From: Clostridiales bacterium | GTDB lineage: Bacteria > Bacillota > Clostridia > Lachnospirales > Lachnospiraceae | Direction of reading: 5' to 3' | Assembly (NCBI GenBank): GCA_012519905.1 | Contig: JAAYPG010000170.1 | Coordinates: 1 to 42,188 of the forward strand | DNA length: 42,188 nt | Part shown: one piece after another, positions 1-6,341 of the stretch | Layout: the number at the start of each line of letters is the position of its first letter | Position numbering within the stretch: the first letter of the stretch is position 1 | Translations under genes and position numbers: made by a program | The notes under the pieces: generated by a model | Told to the model about the DNA's origin: nothing | The model's database searches: none | Seen by the model: only the letters and a program-made list of their open reading frames with translations

Positions 1-96
1 GAGCATACGCATTTATCCCATACAGAGCAATCCATATTAGGATATTACTATTATGATACAGTATTACTTAATTTATACATAAATAATTTAATTTAA
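1..96 (+). CDS. possible C-terminal tail of an upstream gene (partial)
   Basis: Frame 1 is open from the first base to a TAA at 94-96, giving 31 codons ending in ...LLNLYINNLI. The segment is too short to assign to a family. It could be the end of a real upstream gene or a chance open frame in AT-rich DNA. It stops just before a good promoter at 109-137, which fits a gene boundary. Confidence 0.35.
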   Translation, partial: EHTHLSHTEQSILGYYYYDTVLLNLYINNLI

Positions 97-108
97 CAAA
101 TATTTTTA

Positions 109-137
109 TTGGATAATAGAAAATATTATGTTATAAT
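109..137 (+). promoter_or_regulatory. sigma-A type promoter of the SEC-C gene
   Basis: TTGGAT (109-114), a 17-nt spacer and a perfect TATAAT (132-137) lie about 90 nt before the start codon of the SEC-C protein. Confidence 0.6.
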
Positions 138-227
138 GTCCGCGATATAGCGATTAGTAGCCTTGTGTATGAGCTCCTAATTGTATATATTATAATTATC
201 ACAGAGAAACTGGGAAGGAAGAATAAT

Positions 228-734
228 ATGAGTCTACTACAAGAGTGGAGAGATTTCGCCTATTCCAACGATATGAACAGCAGGCAAGGGCAGATGTTCT
301 GGGCGAATTACTTTAATATCGAGAAGGAAATCTATCAGAAGCTTCTTGCAAATCCCGATAAGGTATGGGAGGGTACAGTTGAACAGCTGGCCGAGGAGTT
401 TGATACAGAGCTCAAGTATTTTGTGGGCTTTCTAGATGGTGTGAACGACAGCCTTATAACTGCCAATCCTATAGAAGAAATGGACAAGGACACTAAGGTT
501 AGCCTTGCATACGATAAGGAGAAGCTTTACTATAACATGGTTGGAGCAAAAGCTGATTGGTTATATAATCTTGAGGAATGGGATGCCCTACTTACAAGTG
601 AGCGTAGGAAGGAGCTATATAGGGAACAGAGAAGTTCAACCACTATAGTAAAGGATAAGAAAATAGGAAGAAATGATCCCTGTCCTTGTGGTAGTGGGAA
701 AAAGTACAAGAAATGCTGTGGCTTCAACGCATAG
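228..734 (+). CDS. SEC-C metal-binding motif protein
   Basis: 168 residues. The last 22 residues (147-168) are a canonical SEC-C motif ([16 protein letters not shown]), the zinc-binding tail also found at the C-terminus of SecA and on many small proteins. The acidic, mostly helical N-terminal part ([12 protein letters not shown]..., FLDGVNDSL) resembles other small SEC-C proteins of clostridia whose role is unknown. I chose the ATG at 228 because GGGAAGGAAG lies just upstream; the frame extends 21 codons further upstream but that part has no ribosome binding site and looks non-coding. A hairpin at 758-794 closes the unit. Function beyond metal binding is not known. Confidence 0.85.
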   Translation: MSLLQEWRDFAYSNDMNSRQGQMFWANYFNIEKEIYQKLLANPDKVWEGTVEQLAEEFDTELKYFVGFLDGVNDSLITANPIEEMDKDTKVSLAYDKEKLYYNMVGAKADWLYNLEEWDALLTSERRKELYREQRSSTTIVKDKKIGRNDPCPCGSGKKYKKCCGFNA

Positions 735-757
735 CATTAATCATATGAAATAATAAT

Positions 758-794
758 AAAGGATAAGAACCTATAATGGGGACTTATCCTTTTC
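758..794. terminator. bidirectional terminator between convergent genes
   Basis: AAAGGATAAG (758-767) pairs with CTTATCCTTT (783-792) around a 15-nt loop. It lies between the SEC-C gene and the convergent XRE gene. The T tract is short, so efficiency is uncertain. Confidence 0.55.
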
Positions 795-825
795 CTTATA
801 ATCAATATGTAGAAGGCGGTAATTA

Positions 826-1167
826 TTATACCGATGCCTTCTGTCTATATAATAAATATTCGGCATATTTTTTTAAATCTTTTATCTGTTTAGGATTAAG
901 CTGCTGATATATATCAAAGAGTTCAATGGTATCCTTATCCAAGATCTCTTCTTTGACAGGCAGATGTGAACCTGCTACTCCCAAGAGATAATCGCAGGAA
1001 ACCTTAAAATAATTGGAAAGCATAATTAGCTTTTCAAAGGATGGTTCATTCCTCTTAGATTCATAATTTGATATAGCAGTTGGTTTAAGTCCCAAGATAT
1101 TGGCCAATTCACTCTGTGTTAGATTATGGTCCAATCTCAGCTGCTTCAAACGAACATGAAATTTCAT
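826..1167 (-). CDS. XRE-family transcriptional regulator
   Basis: 113 residues. Residues about 3-60 form a Cro/C1-type helix-turn-helix (LTQSELANILGLKPTAISNY, then EPSFEKLIMLSNYFKVSCDYLLG), as in small Firmicutes SOS- or phage-like repressors. The C-terminal 45 residues are charged and probably helical, suitable for dimerisation. An upstream in-frame ATG exists at 1185, but GGAGG sits 5 nt before the ATG at 1167, so that start is preferred. A minus-strand promoter lies at 1201-1230. The gene is monocistronic and divergent from the DUF4015 gene, so it might regulate that gene or itself. The target is not shown by the sequence. Confidence 0.88.
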   Translation of the reverse strand: MKFHVRLKQLRLDHNLTQSELANILGLKPTAISNYESKRNEPSFEKLIMLSNYFKVSCDYLLGVAGSHLPVKEEILDKDTIELFDIYQQLNPKQIKDLKKYAEYLLYRQKASV

Positions 1168-1200
1168 AGTAACCTCCGATTTCAAGATACTTACTGACTC

Positions 1201-1230
1201 ATTATATAATGTTTAAAAAACCATTGTCAA
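1201..1230 (-). promoter_or_regulatory. promoter of the XRE regulator gene
   Basis: On the minus strand TTGACA (1230-1225), an 18-nt spacer and TATAAT (1206-1201) precede the start codon by about 35 nt. Confidence 0.65.
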
Positions 1231-1302
1231 TCACTATAATAAACTTTAGATGCCCATTTTTCTAAAGGAATAATGATGTCATAAATAAAAAAATCTCCTG
1301 CC

Positions 1303-1331
1303 TTGACTATACTTATTTTAAACCTTATGAT
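1303..1331 (+). promoter_or_regulatory. sigma-A type promoter of the DUF4015 gene
   Basis: TTGACT (1303-1308), a 17-nt spacer and TATGAT (1326-1331) lie about 100 nt before the start of the DUF4015 gene. The -10 box sits between the arms of a perfect inverted repeat (see next entry). Confidence 0.65.
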
Positions 1332-1340
1332 TAAAATAAG
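1312..1340. promoter_or_regulatory. palindromic operator-like site over the promoter
   Basis: CTTATTTTAA (1312-1321) and TTAAAATAAG (1331-1340) form a perfect 10-bp inverted repeat with a 9-bp spacer, centred close to the -10 box. The geometry is what a dimeric repressor site would have. No known regulator motif was recognised; the divergent XRE protein is an obvious candidate by position only. Confidence 0.5.
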
Positions 1341-1433
1341 CTGATATTTCAACCTAATATTCAGTCATTGTGATAAATGAATCCGAGTAGACAATTGCTT
1401 TATCGGATAATACTTAAAATACGGAGTATATAG

Positions 1434-2744
1434 ATGAGAAAACATAAAAAGAAGGATATGTATATAAGCTATGAGAAGTCCTACCAAAGCCGTAGAAGAG
1501 GGCGCAGTAATACATTTGCAAATGTAATATTAGTGGTTATATTGGCTGTATTATTAGGTATTGGTACCTATTATGCTATCCGAATACAGAGCGGTGGGGA
1601 CTATCGTTTGAATAAAGAAAAGTATTTAGCAGGTGATGCGGAGCTTATTCCGGACGATATTATTTCTACCCCTGAACCTATTATTACAGTTACTCCTGAT
1701 GAGGTTGATGACCAAGAGGAAGATATTCATGTGGAGATTGATTCGAGAGAACCTGTTAAGGCCAAAGGGGTATATGTAACATCCCGCGCTATTATGGATA
1801 AGAGAGATGCGCTGATACATCTTGCTGATACTACTGAAATAAATGCGATGGTTATAGATGTTAAGGATGATAATGGTAGAATAACATTTAGGATGGATAG
1901 TCCTAAGGCCAATGAAATTGGCGCAACCACAAATACAATATCGGATATAGATGATTTGATTAAGCTTTTAAAAGAGAAGGGCATATATCCTATTGCCAGG
2001 ATTGTAGCCTTTAAGGATCCATACCTGGCTGAGAAGAAGCATGAGCTTGCCATAAAGAACAAGGATGGCTCTCTATACAGAGATAATAACGGAGAATGTT
2101 GGATTAATCCCTATGAGAAAGAGGTATGGGATTATCTGATTGAGGTATCCACTAAGGCAGCTGAAGCGGGCTTTATGGAGATACAATTTGACTATATACG
2201 TTTTTCCACGGGAAAGGGTATGTTTGAGGCTTATTTCGGGCCCTTAGCAGAGGAAAAAACTAAAGAGGATATTATTTTAGAATTCACTAAATATGCATAC
2301 GAACAGCTAAAGCCCTTAGGGGTATTTGTTTCAGCTGATGTATATGGAACCATTATTAGCAGTAGTATTGATGCAGGCCTTGTGGGACAAAATTATGTGG
2401 AGATGGCGAAACACCTTGATTATATCTGCCCTATGATTTATCCTTCTCATTTTTCTGCAGGTAATTATGGTGTGGCCCATCCAGATTTAGAACCCTATAA
2501 TATTATCCGTAAGGTGCTGACTGCATCAAAGACAAAACTGGATGAGATACCTGAGGGCGAGCATAGAGCTATCGTAAGACCCTGGCTTCAGGATTTTACT
2601 GCTACTTGGATTAAGAATTATCAGGTTTATGATGGATTGCAGCTACGTCATCAGATAGCTGGGGTTTATAGTGTAGGCTATAGTGAATGGCTATTGTGGA
2701 ATGCTGCCTCTAATTACTCTGTAGGTGGACTTTATGGGGATTAG
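1434..2744 (+). CDS. membrane-anchored DUF4015 glycosidase-like protein
   Basis: 436 residues. A basic N-terminus is followed by one membrane segment (about residues 27-50), an acidic Pro/Thr-containing linker (about 75-105) and a large extracytoplasmic domain beginning KGVYVTSRA. This domain matches the DUF4015 putative glycosyl hydrolase family, a TIM-barrel group: NAMVIDVKDDNG, YPIARIVAFKDP, WINPYEKEVWDY, EIQFDYIRF, YICPMIYPSHF and PWLQDF are typical conserved blocks. The substrate is unknown; a cell-envelope polysaccharide is likely from its location. The start has an adjacent CGGAG ribosome binding site, and expression is probably controlled through the palindrome at 1312-1340. Confidence 0.85.
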   Translation: MRKHKKKDMYISYEKSYQSRRRGRSNTFANVILVVILAVLLGIGTYYAIRIQSGGDYRLNKEKYLAGDAELIPDDIISTPEPIITVTPDEVDDQEEDIHVEIDSREPVKAKGVYVTSRAIMDKRDALIHLADTTEINAMVIDVKDDNGRITFRMDSPKANEIGATTNTISDIDDLIKLLKEKGIYPIARIVAFKDPYLAEKKHELAIKNKDGSLYRDNNGECWINPYEKEVWDYLIEVSTKAAEAGFMEIQFDYIRFSTGKGMFEAYFGPLAEEKTKEDIILEFTKYAYEQLKPLGVFVSADVYGTIISSSIDAGLVGQNYVEMAKHLDYICPMIYPSHFSAGNYGVAHPDLEPYNIIRKVLTASKTKLDEIPEGEHRAIVRPWLQDFTATWIKNYQVYDGLQLRHQIAGVYSVGYSEWLLWNAASNYSVGGLYGD

Positions 2745-2804
2745 AATGCATAATTTGTACCTCTAATTAATATATTCTAGTATAGGTTGGCTCGGAGGTG
2801 TCAA

Positions 2805-3179
2805 ATGAACAAATCCTTTTCTAAGAACACAAGAGTTATATATATATTAGAGGCGTTAGTATTTTCCTATATTATTACCGGACTACTATTGCTAATTATT
2901 TCATTCTTAATGCTAAAGCTGGAGCTTTCAAGTGTTGTTATCAGTGCTGTAATCAATTTTATTTATATTGCTTCTGCCTTTACAGGGGGCTTCTTTATAG
3001 GTAAAAAAGCCGAGCAGAAAAAATTTATATGGGGCTTATTTGTTGGGGTAATTTATTTTATAATCCTAATGCTGGTTTCCTTAATGATGAACCGTGCAGG
3101 AACACTACCCCTAGGAAGTTTATTTACCGTCTTTATTATAACCGGATTAAGTGGTATGTTAGGCGGTATGGTTAGCTAG
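2805..3179 (+). CDS. TIGR04086-like four-helix membrane protein
   Basis: 124 residues, almost entirely hydrophobic, with four predicted membrane helices (about 12-38, 42-64, 73-92 and 98-122) and Gly-rich turns (FTGGFFIGKKAEQKK, SGMLGGMVS). This is the appearance of the TIGR04086/YrzE group of small clostridial membrane proteins, whose role is unknown. The ATG at 2805 follows GGAGGTG at a good distance; the frame can be extended to a TTG at 2787, but that extension contains the ribosome binding site itself. A short hairpin follows at 3191-3215. Confidence 0.75.
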   Translation: MNKSFSKNTRVIYILEALVFSYIITGLLLLIISFLMLKLELSSVVISAVINFIYIASAFTGGFFIGKKAEQKKFIWGLFVGVIYFIILMLVSLMMNRAGTLPLGSLFTVFIITGLSGMLGGMVS

Positions 3180-3190
3180 TTAATGATATA

Positions 3191-3215
3191 GGTGCTGTGG
3201 CTATGCCTCAGCACC
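3191..3215 (+). terminator. hairpin, weak terminator candidate
   Basis: GGTGCTG-T-GGC pairs with GCC-T-CAGCACC around a TAT loop. Only a mixed AT tract follows, so this may be a rho-independent terminator of low quality or a 3'-end stabilising hairpin. Confidence 0.4.
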
Positions 3216-3235
3216 TCAGCTTAATTATAATTTAA

Positions 3236-3264
3236 TTGTATTTTATCTTTGGATTGATTATACT
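3236..3264 (+). promoter_or_regulatory. promoter of rfbD
   Basis: TTGTAT (3236-3241), a 17-nt spacer and TATACT (3259-3264) lie 28 nt before the rfbD start. Confidence 0.55.
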
Positions 3265-3291
3265 ATACATAAATTAATAGAGGGGGAGCTT

Positions 3292-4158
3292 ATGAAGCGG
3301 GTTTTTATTACTGGGGCCCAAGGACAATTGGGACTAGCAATAATTGAATTATTGAAGGACAAGCAGGAGTATGAACTATATCTTACAGATTCCCGTCCTG
3401 ACTTAGAAGGAATAATTAAAATGCTTGACATTACAGATGAGGCTTCGGTCAAATCTGAAATTTTAAGCTTTTATCCTGATATTATTATAAACTGTGCTGC
3501 CATGACTGCAGTGGATTTATGCGAGACCGAGAAGGAGAGAGCTTATGCTATCAATGCACTAGGTCCCAAATATATTGCCAAGGCAGCAAATAGTATAGGG
3601 GCAAAGCTAATTCATATTTCTACTGATTATGTATATGATGGACAGGCCCAGACTCCCTATACTGAGGAAGCTGTGCCTAATCCCATCAGTGTGTATGGTA
3701 GTACCAAGCTTGTCGGTGATAAATTTGTTATGGACTATTGTCCTAAGGCATCTATTATTCATACATCGGGGGTATATGGTGAAGGAAAAAACTTTGTAAG
3801 AACCATGCTTAGACTAGCGGATGAGGATAGGAAAATTCGTGTTGTCTCTGACCAAATAGTGACACCCACCAGTTCTATGGAGCTCGCTAGAGTTATTGTG
3901 TATTTAATGGAGACGGATAGCCATGGAAAGTACCATGCTACATGTGAAGGAAGCACCAACTGGTATGAATTTGCCTTAAAGATATTCAAGATTGCAGGAA
4001 AAGAGCCATCAGTTGAGGCTATAAGTACGTCAGAATATCCCACGCCGGCAAAACGCCCAATGTATTCTGTGCTGGATAACAAAAAGTTAAGAGAAGTGCA
4101 TGGATATACAATGAAAAAATGGGAGGATGCCCTAGAGGAGTATCTGCGGAGGATTTAA
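3292..4158 (+). CDS. rfbD: dTDP-4-dehydrorhamnose reductase
   Basis: 288 residues, a normal length for RmlD/RfbD. It catalyses the last step of dTDP-L-rhamnose synthesis, the NAD(P)H reduction of dTDP-4-dehydro-L-rhamnose, in the cytoplasm. Seen: the Rossmann motif GAQGQLG (8-14), INCAAMTAVD, the substrate-binding HISTDYVYDG, and the catalytic YGSTK (YxxxK). A GGGGGAG ribosome binding site precedes the ATG. The other rml genes are not in this window, so the gene is detached from its pathway; the product would feed surface polysaccharide synthesis. Related SDR-family sugar epimerases or reductases cannot be fully excluded. Confidence 0.88.
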   Translation: MKRVFITGAQGQLGLAIIELLKDKQEYELYLTDSRPDLEGIIKMLDITDEASVKSEILSFYPDIIINCAAMTAVDLCETEKERAYAINALGPKYIAKAANSIGAKLIHISTDYVYDGQAQTPYTEEAVPNPISVYGSTKLVGDKFVMDYCPKASIIHTSGVYGEGKNFVRTMLRLADEDRKIRVVSDQIVTPTSSMELARVIVYLMETDSHGKYHATCEGSTNWYEFALKIFKIAGKEPSVEAISTSEYPTPAKRPMYSVLDNKKLREVHGYTMKKWEDALEEYLRRI

Positions 4159-4219
4159 AACAAATATAAGACACAACAGGTAACCAAATAAAACAGATAA
4201 AAGAGAAAGGCTAGATGCT

Positions 4220-4960
4220 ATGAGATATGAGGAATATACAATAGAGGGAAGAAATGCTGTCCTAGAGGCTATTCGAGCAGGTAAAACTATTGACAAATTG
4301 TTTGTCCTTAGTGGAAGTCAGGATGGTCCCATAAGAACCATTACCGATAAGGCTAAGAAAATGGATGCAATCATAAATTTTGTGAATAAGGAACGATTGG
4401 ATCAGATGTCCCAAACCGGGAAGCATCAGGGTGTAATTGCATATGCTGCAGCATATGAGTATGCTGAAGTTAATGATATATTAGCTGCTGCAAGGGAGAA
4501 AGGAGAGGCTCCCTTTATATTATTACTTGATAGTATTGAAGACCCGCATAATTTAGGCGCTATTATTCGTACAGCGCATCAAGCGGGAGCTCATGGTATT
4601 ATAATTCCCAAAAGACGTGCTGTAGGATTAACTGCCACTGTGGCAAAGACCTCTGCCGGGGCTATCAATTACCTACCTGTAGCCAAGGTTACTAATCTAT
4701 CTGTGACAATCGAGGAGCTAAAAAAAGAAGGTATGTGGTTTGTATGTGCAGATATGGATGGTGAGATAATGTATAAGCTTGACCTAAAAGGTCCTATTGG
4801 TCTGGTAATAGGAAGTGAGGGTGAAGGTGTGGGAAGGCTTATTAAGGAGAAGTGTGACTTTATTGCCAAAATCCCCATGTTTGGTCAAGTGGATTCCTTA
4901 AATGCTTCAGTGGCAGCAGGTGTACTTTCATATGAAATAGTAAGACAGAGGCTAAGTTAA
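4220..4960 (+). CDS. rlmB: 23S rRNA 2'-O-ribose methyltransferase, RlmB/SpoU family
   Basis: 246 residues. An N-terminal substrate-binding domain (YTIEGRNAVLEAIRAGKTIDKLFV, about 1-80) is followed by the knotted SPOUT catalytic domain. The three SpoU motifs are visible: NLGAIIRTA (motif 1), GLVIGSEGEGVGRL (motif 2) and IPMFGQVDSLNASVAAGVLSYE (motif 3). The enzyme transfers a methyl group from S-adenosylmethionine to a ribose in 23S rRNA; the exact nucleotide cannot be read from sequence. It sits directly upstream of sigH, an arrangement also seen in other clostridia and bacilli. Confidence 0.9.
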   Translation: MRYEEYTIEGRNAVLEAIRAGKTIDKLFVLSGSQDGPIRTITDKAKKMDAIINFVNKERLDQMSQTGKHQGVIAYAAAYEYAEVNDILAAAREKGEAPFILLLDSIEDPHNLGAIIRTAHQAGAHGIIIPKRRAVGLTATVAKTSAGAINYLPVAKVTNLSVTIEELKKEGMWFVCADMDGEIMYKLDLKGPIGLVIGSEGEGVGRLIKEKCDFIAKIPMFGQVDSLNASVAAGVLSYEIVRQRLS

Positions 4961-5016
4961 TGACATCTTCTTAGCCCATAATGGCCTGTTCAGACATAAA
5001 ACAAGGAGGTGGTTGG

Positions 5017-5664
5017 ATGAAAGCTAATACGAATTACAGTGTCATGTCCGATGAGGATATCGTGGATAGGATACAAGATGGGGATCGTCCTGCCATGGAC
5101 TTCCTATTTGAAAAATATAAATATCTAGTAAGAAATAAGGCTAAGGCATTATTTTTAATCGGTGGAGATAGAGATGATTTGATTCAAGAGGGAATGATAG
5201 GGCTTTATAAGGCAATACGAGATTACCAAAGGGATAGACAGAGCTCTTTTTTCAATTTTGCCGACTTGTGTATATCAAGTCAGATTTATAGTGCTATTAA
5301 GGCCTCCAATAGAAAGAAGAACATACCGCTTAACACATATATATCAATTTACTCACCCGTAGCTGGTGGAAATGGGGAGGGTACAGAGAAAGAAACCCTA
5401 GTTGACATAATGTACCAAGATAAAGGTTTAAATCCTGAAGAATTGGTTATTGACAAAGAGAATACTAGTATGATAGAATATGAACTTGTAAGACGCTTAA
5501 GCGACCTAGAGAAAGATGTTCTTAGCTTGTATATGCAGGATTTAAAGTATGTGCAGATTGCCAAGGTACTTGGTAAGGAGCCAAAAGCTATAGATAATGC
5601 ATTGACAAGAATTAAGGCCAAGCTTAATCAGGTACTGAAGGATATAGAAAATCAGAATGCATAA
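5017..5664 (+). CDS. sigH: RNA polymerase sigma-H factor (early sporulation)
   Basis: 215 residues. Sigma region 2 spans about 20-100 (DLIQEGMIGLYKAIRDY is the typical -10-binding and core-binding block) and region 4 about 150-205 (LSDLEKDVLSLYMQDLKYVQIAKVLGKEPKAIDNALTRIKAKL, a helix-turn-helix). Both match SigH of spore formers, which starts sporulation and competence programmes by directing RNA polymerase. The ATG at 5017 follows AGGAGGT at a good distance; a longer frame from 4981 includes that ribosome binding site and is unlikely. It lies just after rlmB and just before two tRNA genes. Confidence 0.92.
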   Translation: MKANTNYSVMSDEDIVDRIQDGDRPAMDFLFEKYKYLVRNKAKALFLIGGDRDDLIQEGMIGLYKAIRDYQRDRQSSFFNFADLCISSQIYSAIKASNRKKNIPLNTYISIYSPVAGGNGEGTEKETLVDIMYQDKGLNPEELVIDKENTSMIEYELVRRLSDLEKDVLSLYMQDLKYVQIAKVLGKEPKAIDNALTRIKAKLNQVLKDIENQNA

Positions 5665-5706
5665 GCAGTCATTTTTAATGTAAAGGACTATGAGTCTTTA
5701 TACATT

Positions 5707-5779
5707 GCTGTTGTAGCTCAGTTGGTAGAGCACCTCATTGGTAATGAGGAGGTCAGCGGTTCAAATCCGCCCAACAGCT
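5707..5779 (+). tRNA. tRNA-Thr (anticodon GGT)
   Basis: The acceptor arms GCTGTTG (5707-5713) and CAACAGC (5772-5778) pair perfectly. The D-arm is AGCTCAGTTGGTAGAGC-like, the anticodon stem is CCTCA/TGAGG with loop TTGGTAA, and the T-arm contains GGTTCAAATCC. The 3' CCA is not encoded. Confidence 0.96.
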
Positions 5780-5843
5780 TATCCACTCAGATTATATAGG
5801 GTGGAGACCTTGTTCCCTATAAAAGACGGAACAATGAAAGCAT

Positions 5844-5918
5844 CGAGGTGTGGCTCAGTTTGGCTAGAGCGCTACGTTAGGGACGTAGAGGCCGCAGGTT
5901 CGAATCCTGTCACCTCGA
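5844..5918 (+). tRNA. tRNA-Pro (anticodon AGG)
   Basis: The acceptor arms CGAGGTG (5844-5850) and CACCTCG (5911-5917) pair perfectly. The anticodon stem CTACG/CGTAG encloses the loop TTAGGGA, giving anticodon AGG at 5879-5881 with G37, as expected for proline. The T-arm is GCAGGTTCGAATCCTGT. CCA is not encoded. A34 would be expected to need deamination to inosine for wide decoding of CCN codons. The last three bases are the start of a 25-bp tandem repeat. Confidence 0.93.
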
Positions 5919-5965
5919 TTTTTTGTTACCCAAAAATATACGATTTTTTGTTACCCAAAAATATA
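5916..5965. repeat. exact 25-bp tandem duplication at the tRNA-Pro 3' end
   Basis: Bases 5916-5940 and 5941-5965 are identical 25-mers, each beginning CGATTTTTTGTTACCC and ending AAAAATATA. The first copy includes the last three bases of tRNA-Pro. Each copy carries a T6 run that may end tRNA transcription. The duplication lies immediately before the promoter of the met leader. Confidence 0.95.
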
Positions 5966-5967
5966 TA

Positions 5968-5996
5968 TTGACAATGTAATTTTCATAGGGTATACT
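5968..5996 (+). promoter_or_regulatory. sigma-A promoter of the metNIQ leader
   Basis: A consensus TTGACA (5968-5973), a 17-nt spacer and TATACT (5991-5996). Transcription would start near 6003, giving a leader of about 340 nt before metN. Confidence 0.8.
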
Positions 5997-6069
5997 ACAT
6001 CCAACAATCATATCGGATTACTAGGAACTAAACAAAGGGCTGATAGAAGCTTCGGAAAGGAGTTTATAG

Positions 6070-6168
6070 ATGAGAACATCTAACATCATCATGTGCAATA
6101 TGTCTAACATGTTTGGTATGTGTGCTATGTACGACATGCCTTATATCATATTGTGCTCTGATAGATGA
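6070..6168 (+). CDS. methionine-rich leader peptide of metNIQ
   Basis: A 32-codon reading frame with a strong ribosome binding site (AAAGGAG, 6056-6062, 7 nt before ATG) and a TGA stop at 6166-6168. The peptide has seven methionines; six fall at residues 8, 11, 14, 17, 20 and 23, exactly every third codon (MCN-MSN-MFG-MCA-MYD-M). It lies between a consensus promoter and an intrinsic terminator, upstream of the methionine transporter genes. Established principle: leader peptides rich in the regulated amino acid act as sensors in ribosome-mediated attenuation. Inference: ribosomes stalling on these codons when Met-tRNA is scarce would favour read-through into metNIQ. Cys also occurs three times (residues 9, 18 and 29). 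Confidence 0.75.
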   Translation: MRTSNIIMCNMSNMFGMCAMYDMPYIILCSDR

Positions 6169-6271
6169 ATGTGGTGTTTTCATTATTGAATAAGCTCTTA
6201 TAATTTTTTATCATAAAAAGGGACTATAGAAAACCAACAGGAAGCTATCAGCTATCCTGTTTTTTTCTATA
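6158..6271 (+). promoter_or_regulatory. putative methionine attenuator (antiterminator/terminator pair)
   Basis: The 3' end of the leader frame contains CTGATAG (6158-6164), perfectly complementary to CTATCAG (6245-6251) inside the terminator hairpin. A second copy of the same 5' strand, GCTGATAG (6039-6046), lies before the leader start and is complementary to 6245-6252. If a ribosome stalls at the Met codons, 6158-6164 is free to pair and disrupt the terminator; a ribosome reaching the stop codon at 6166-6168 covers it. The pairing is short (7-8 bp), so the model is plausible but unproven. Confidence 0.55.
6226..6271 (+). terminator. intrinsic terminator in the metNIQ leader
   Basis: AACAGGA (6236-6242) pairs with TCCTGTT (6255-6261) and is extended inward by AGCT/AGCT around an ATC loop with one bulged A. 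T7 follows (6260-6266). Flanking TATAGAAA (6226-6233) and TTTCTATA (6264-6271) can extend the stem outward. It lies 57 nt after the leader stop codon and 70 nt before metN. Confidence 0.85.
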
Positions 6272-6341
6272 AACGATGATTGTTACATAGCAATAAATGA
6301 TAAAATAACTGAGATATAAAAAATGCTAGCGGAGGTGGGTT

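Noticed and set aside
4981-5016. Upstream 12-codon extension of SigH
   Set aside because: The extension contains the AGGAGGT ribosome binding site for the ATG at 5017, where SigH similarity begins.
5738-5971. 77-codon open frame across the tRNA genes
   Set aside because: It lies over tRNA-Thr and tRNA-Pro and has no ribosome binding site; the tRNA structures fully explain the sequence.
6003-6341. SAM riboswitch or T-box as regulator of metNIQ
   Set aside because: No S-box core and no T-box AGGGTGGNACCGCG-type sequence are present in the leader; a Met-rich reading frame with terminator is present instead.
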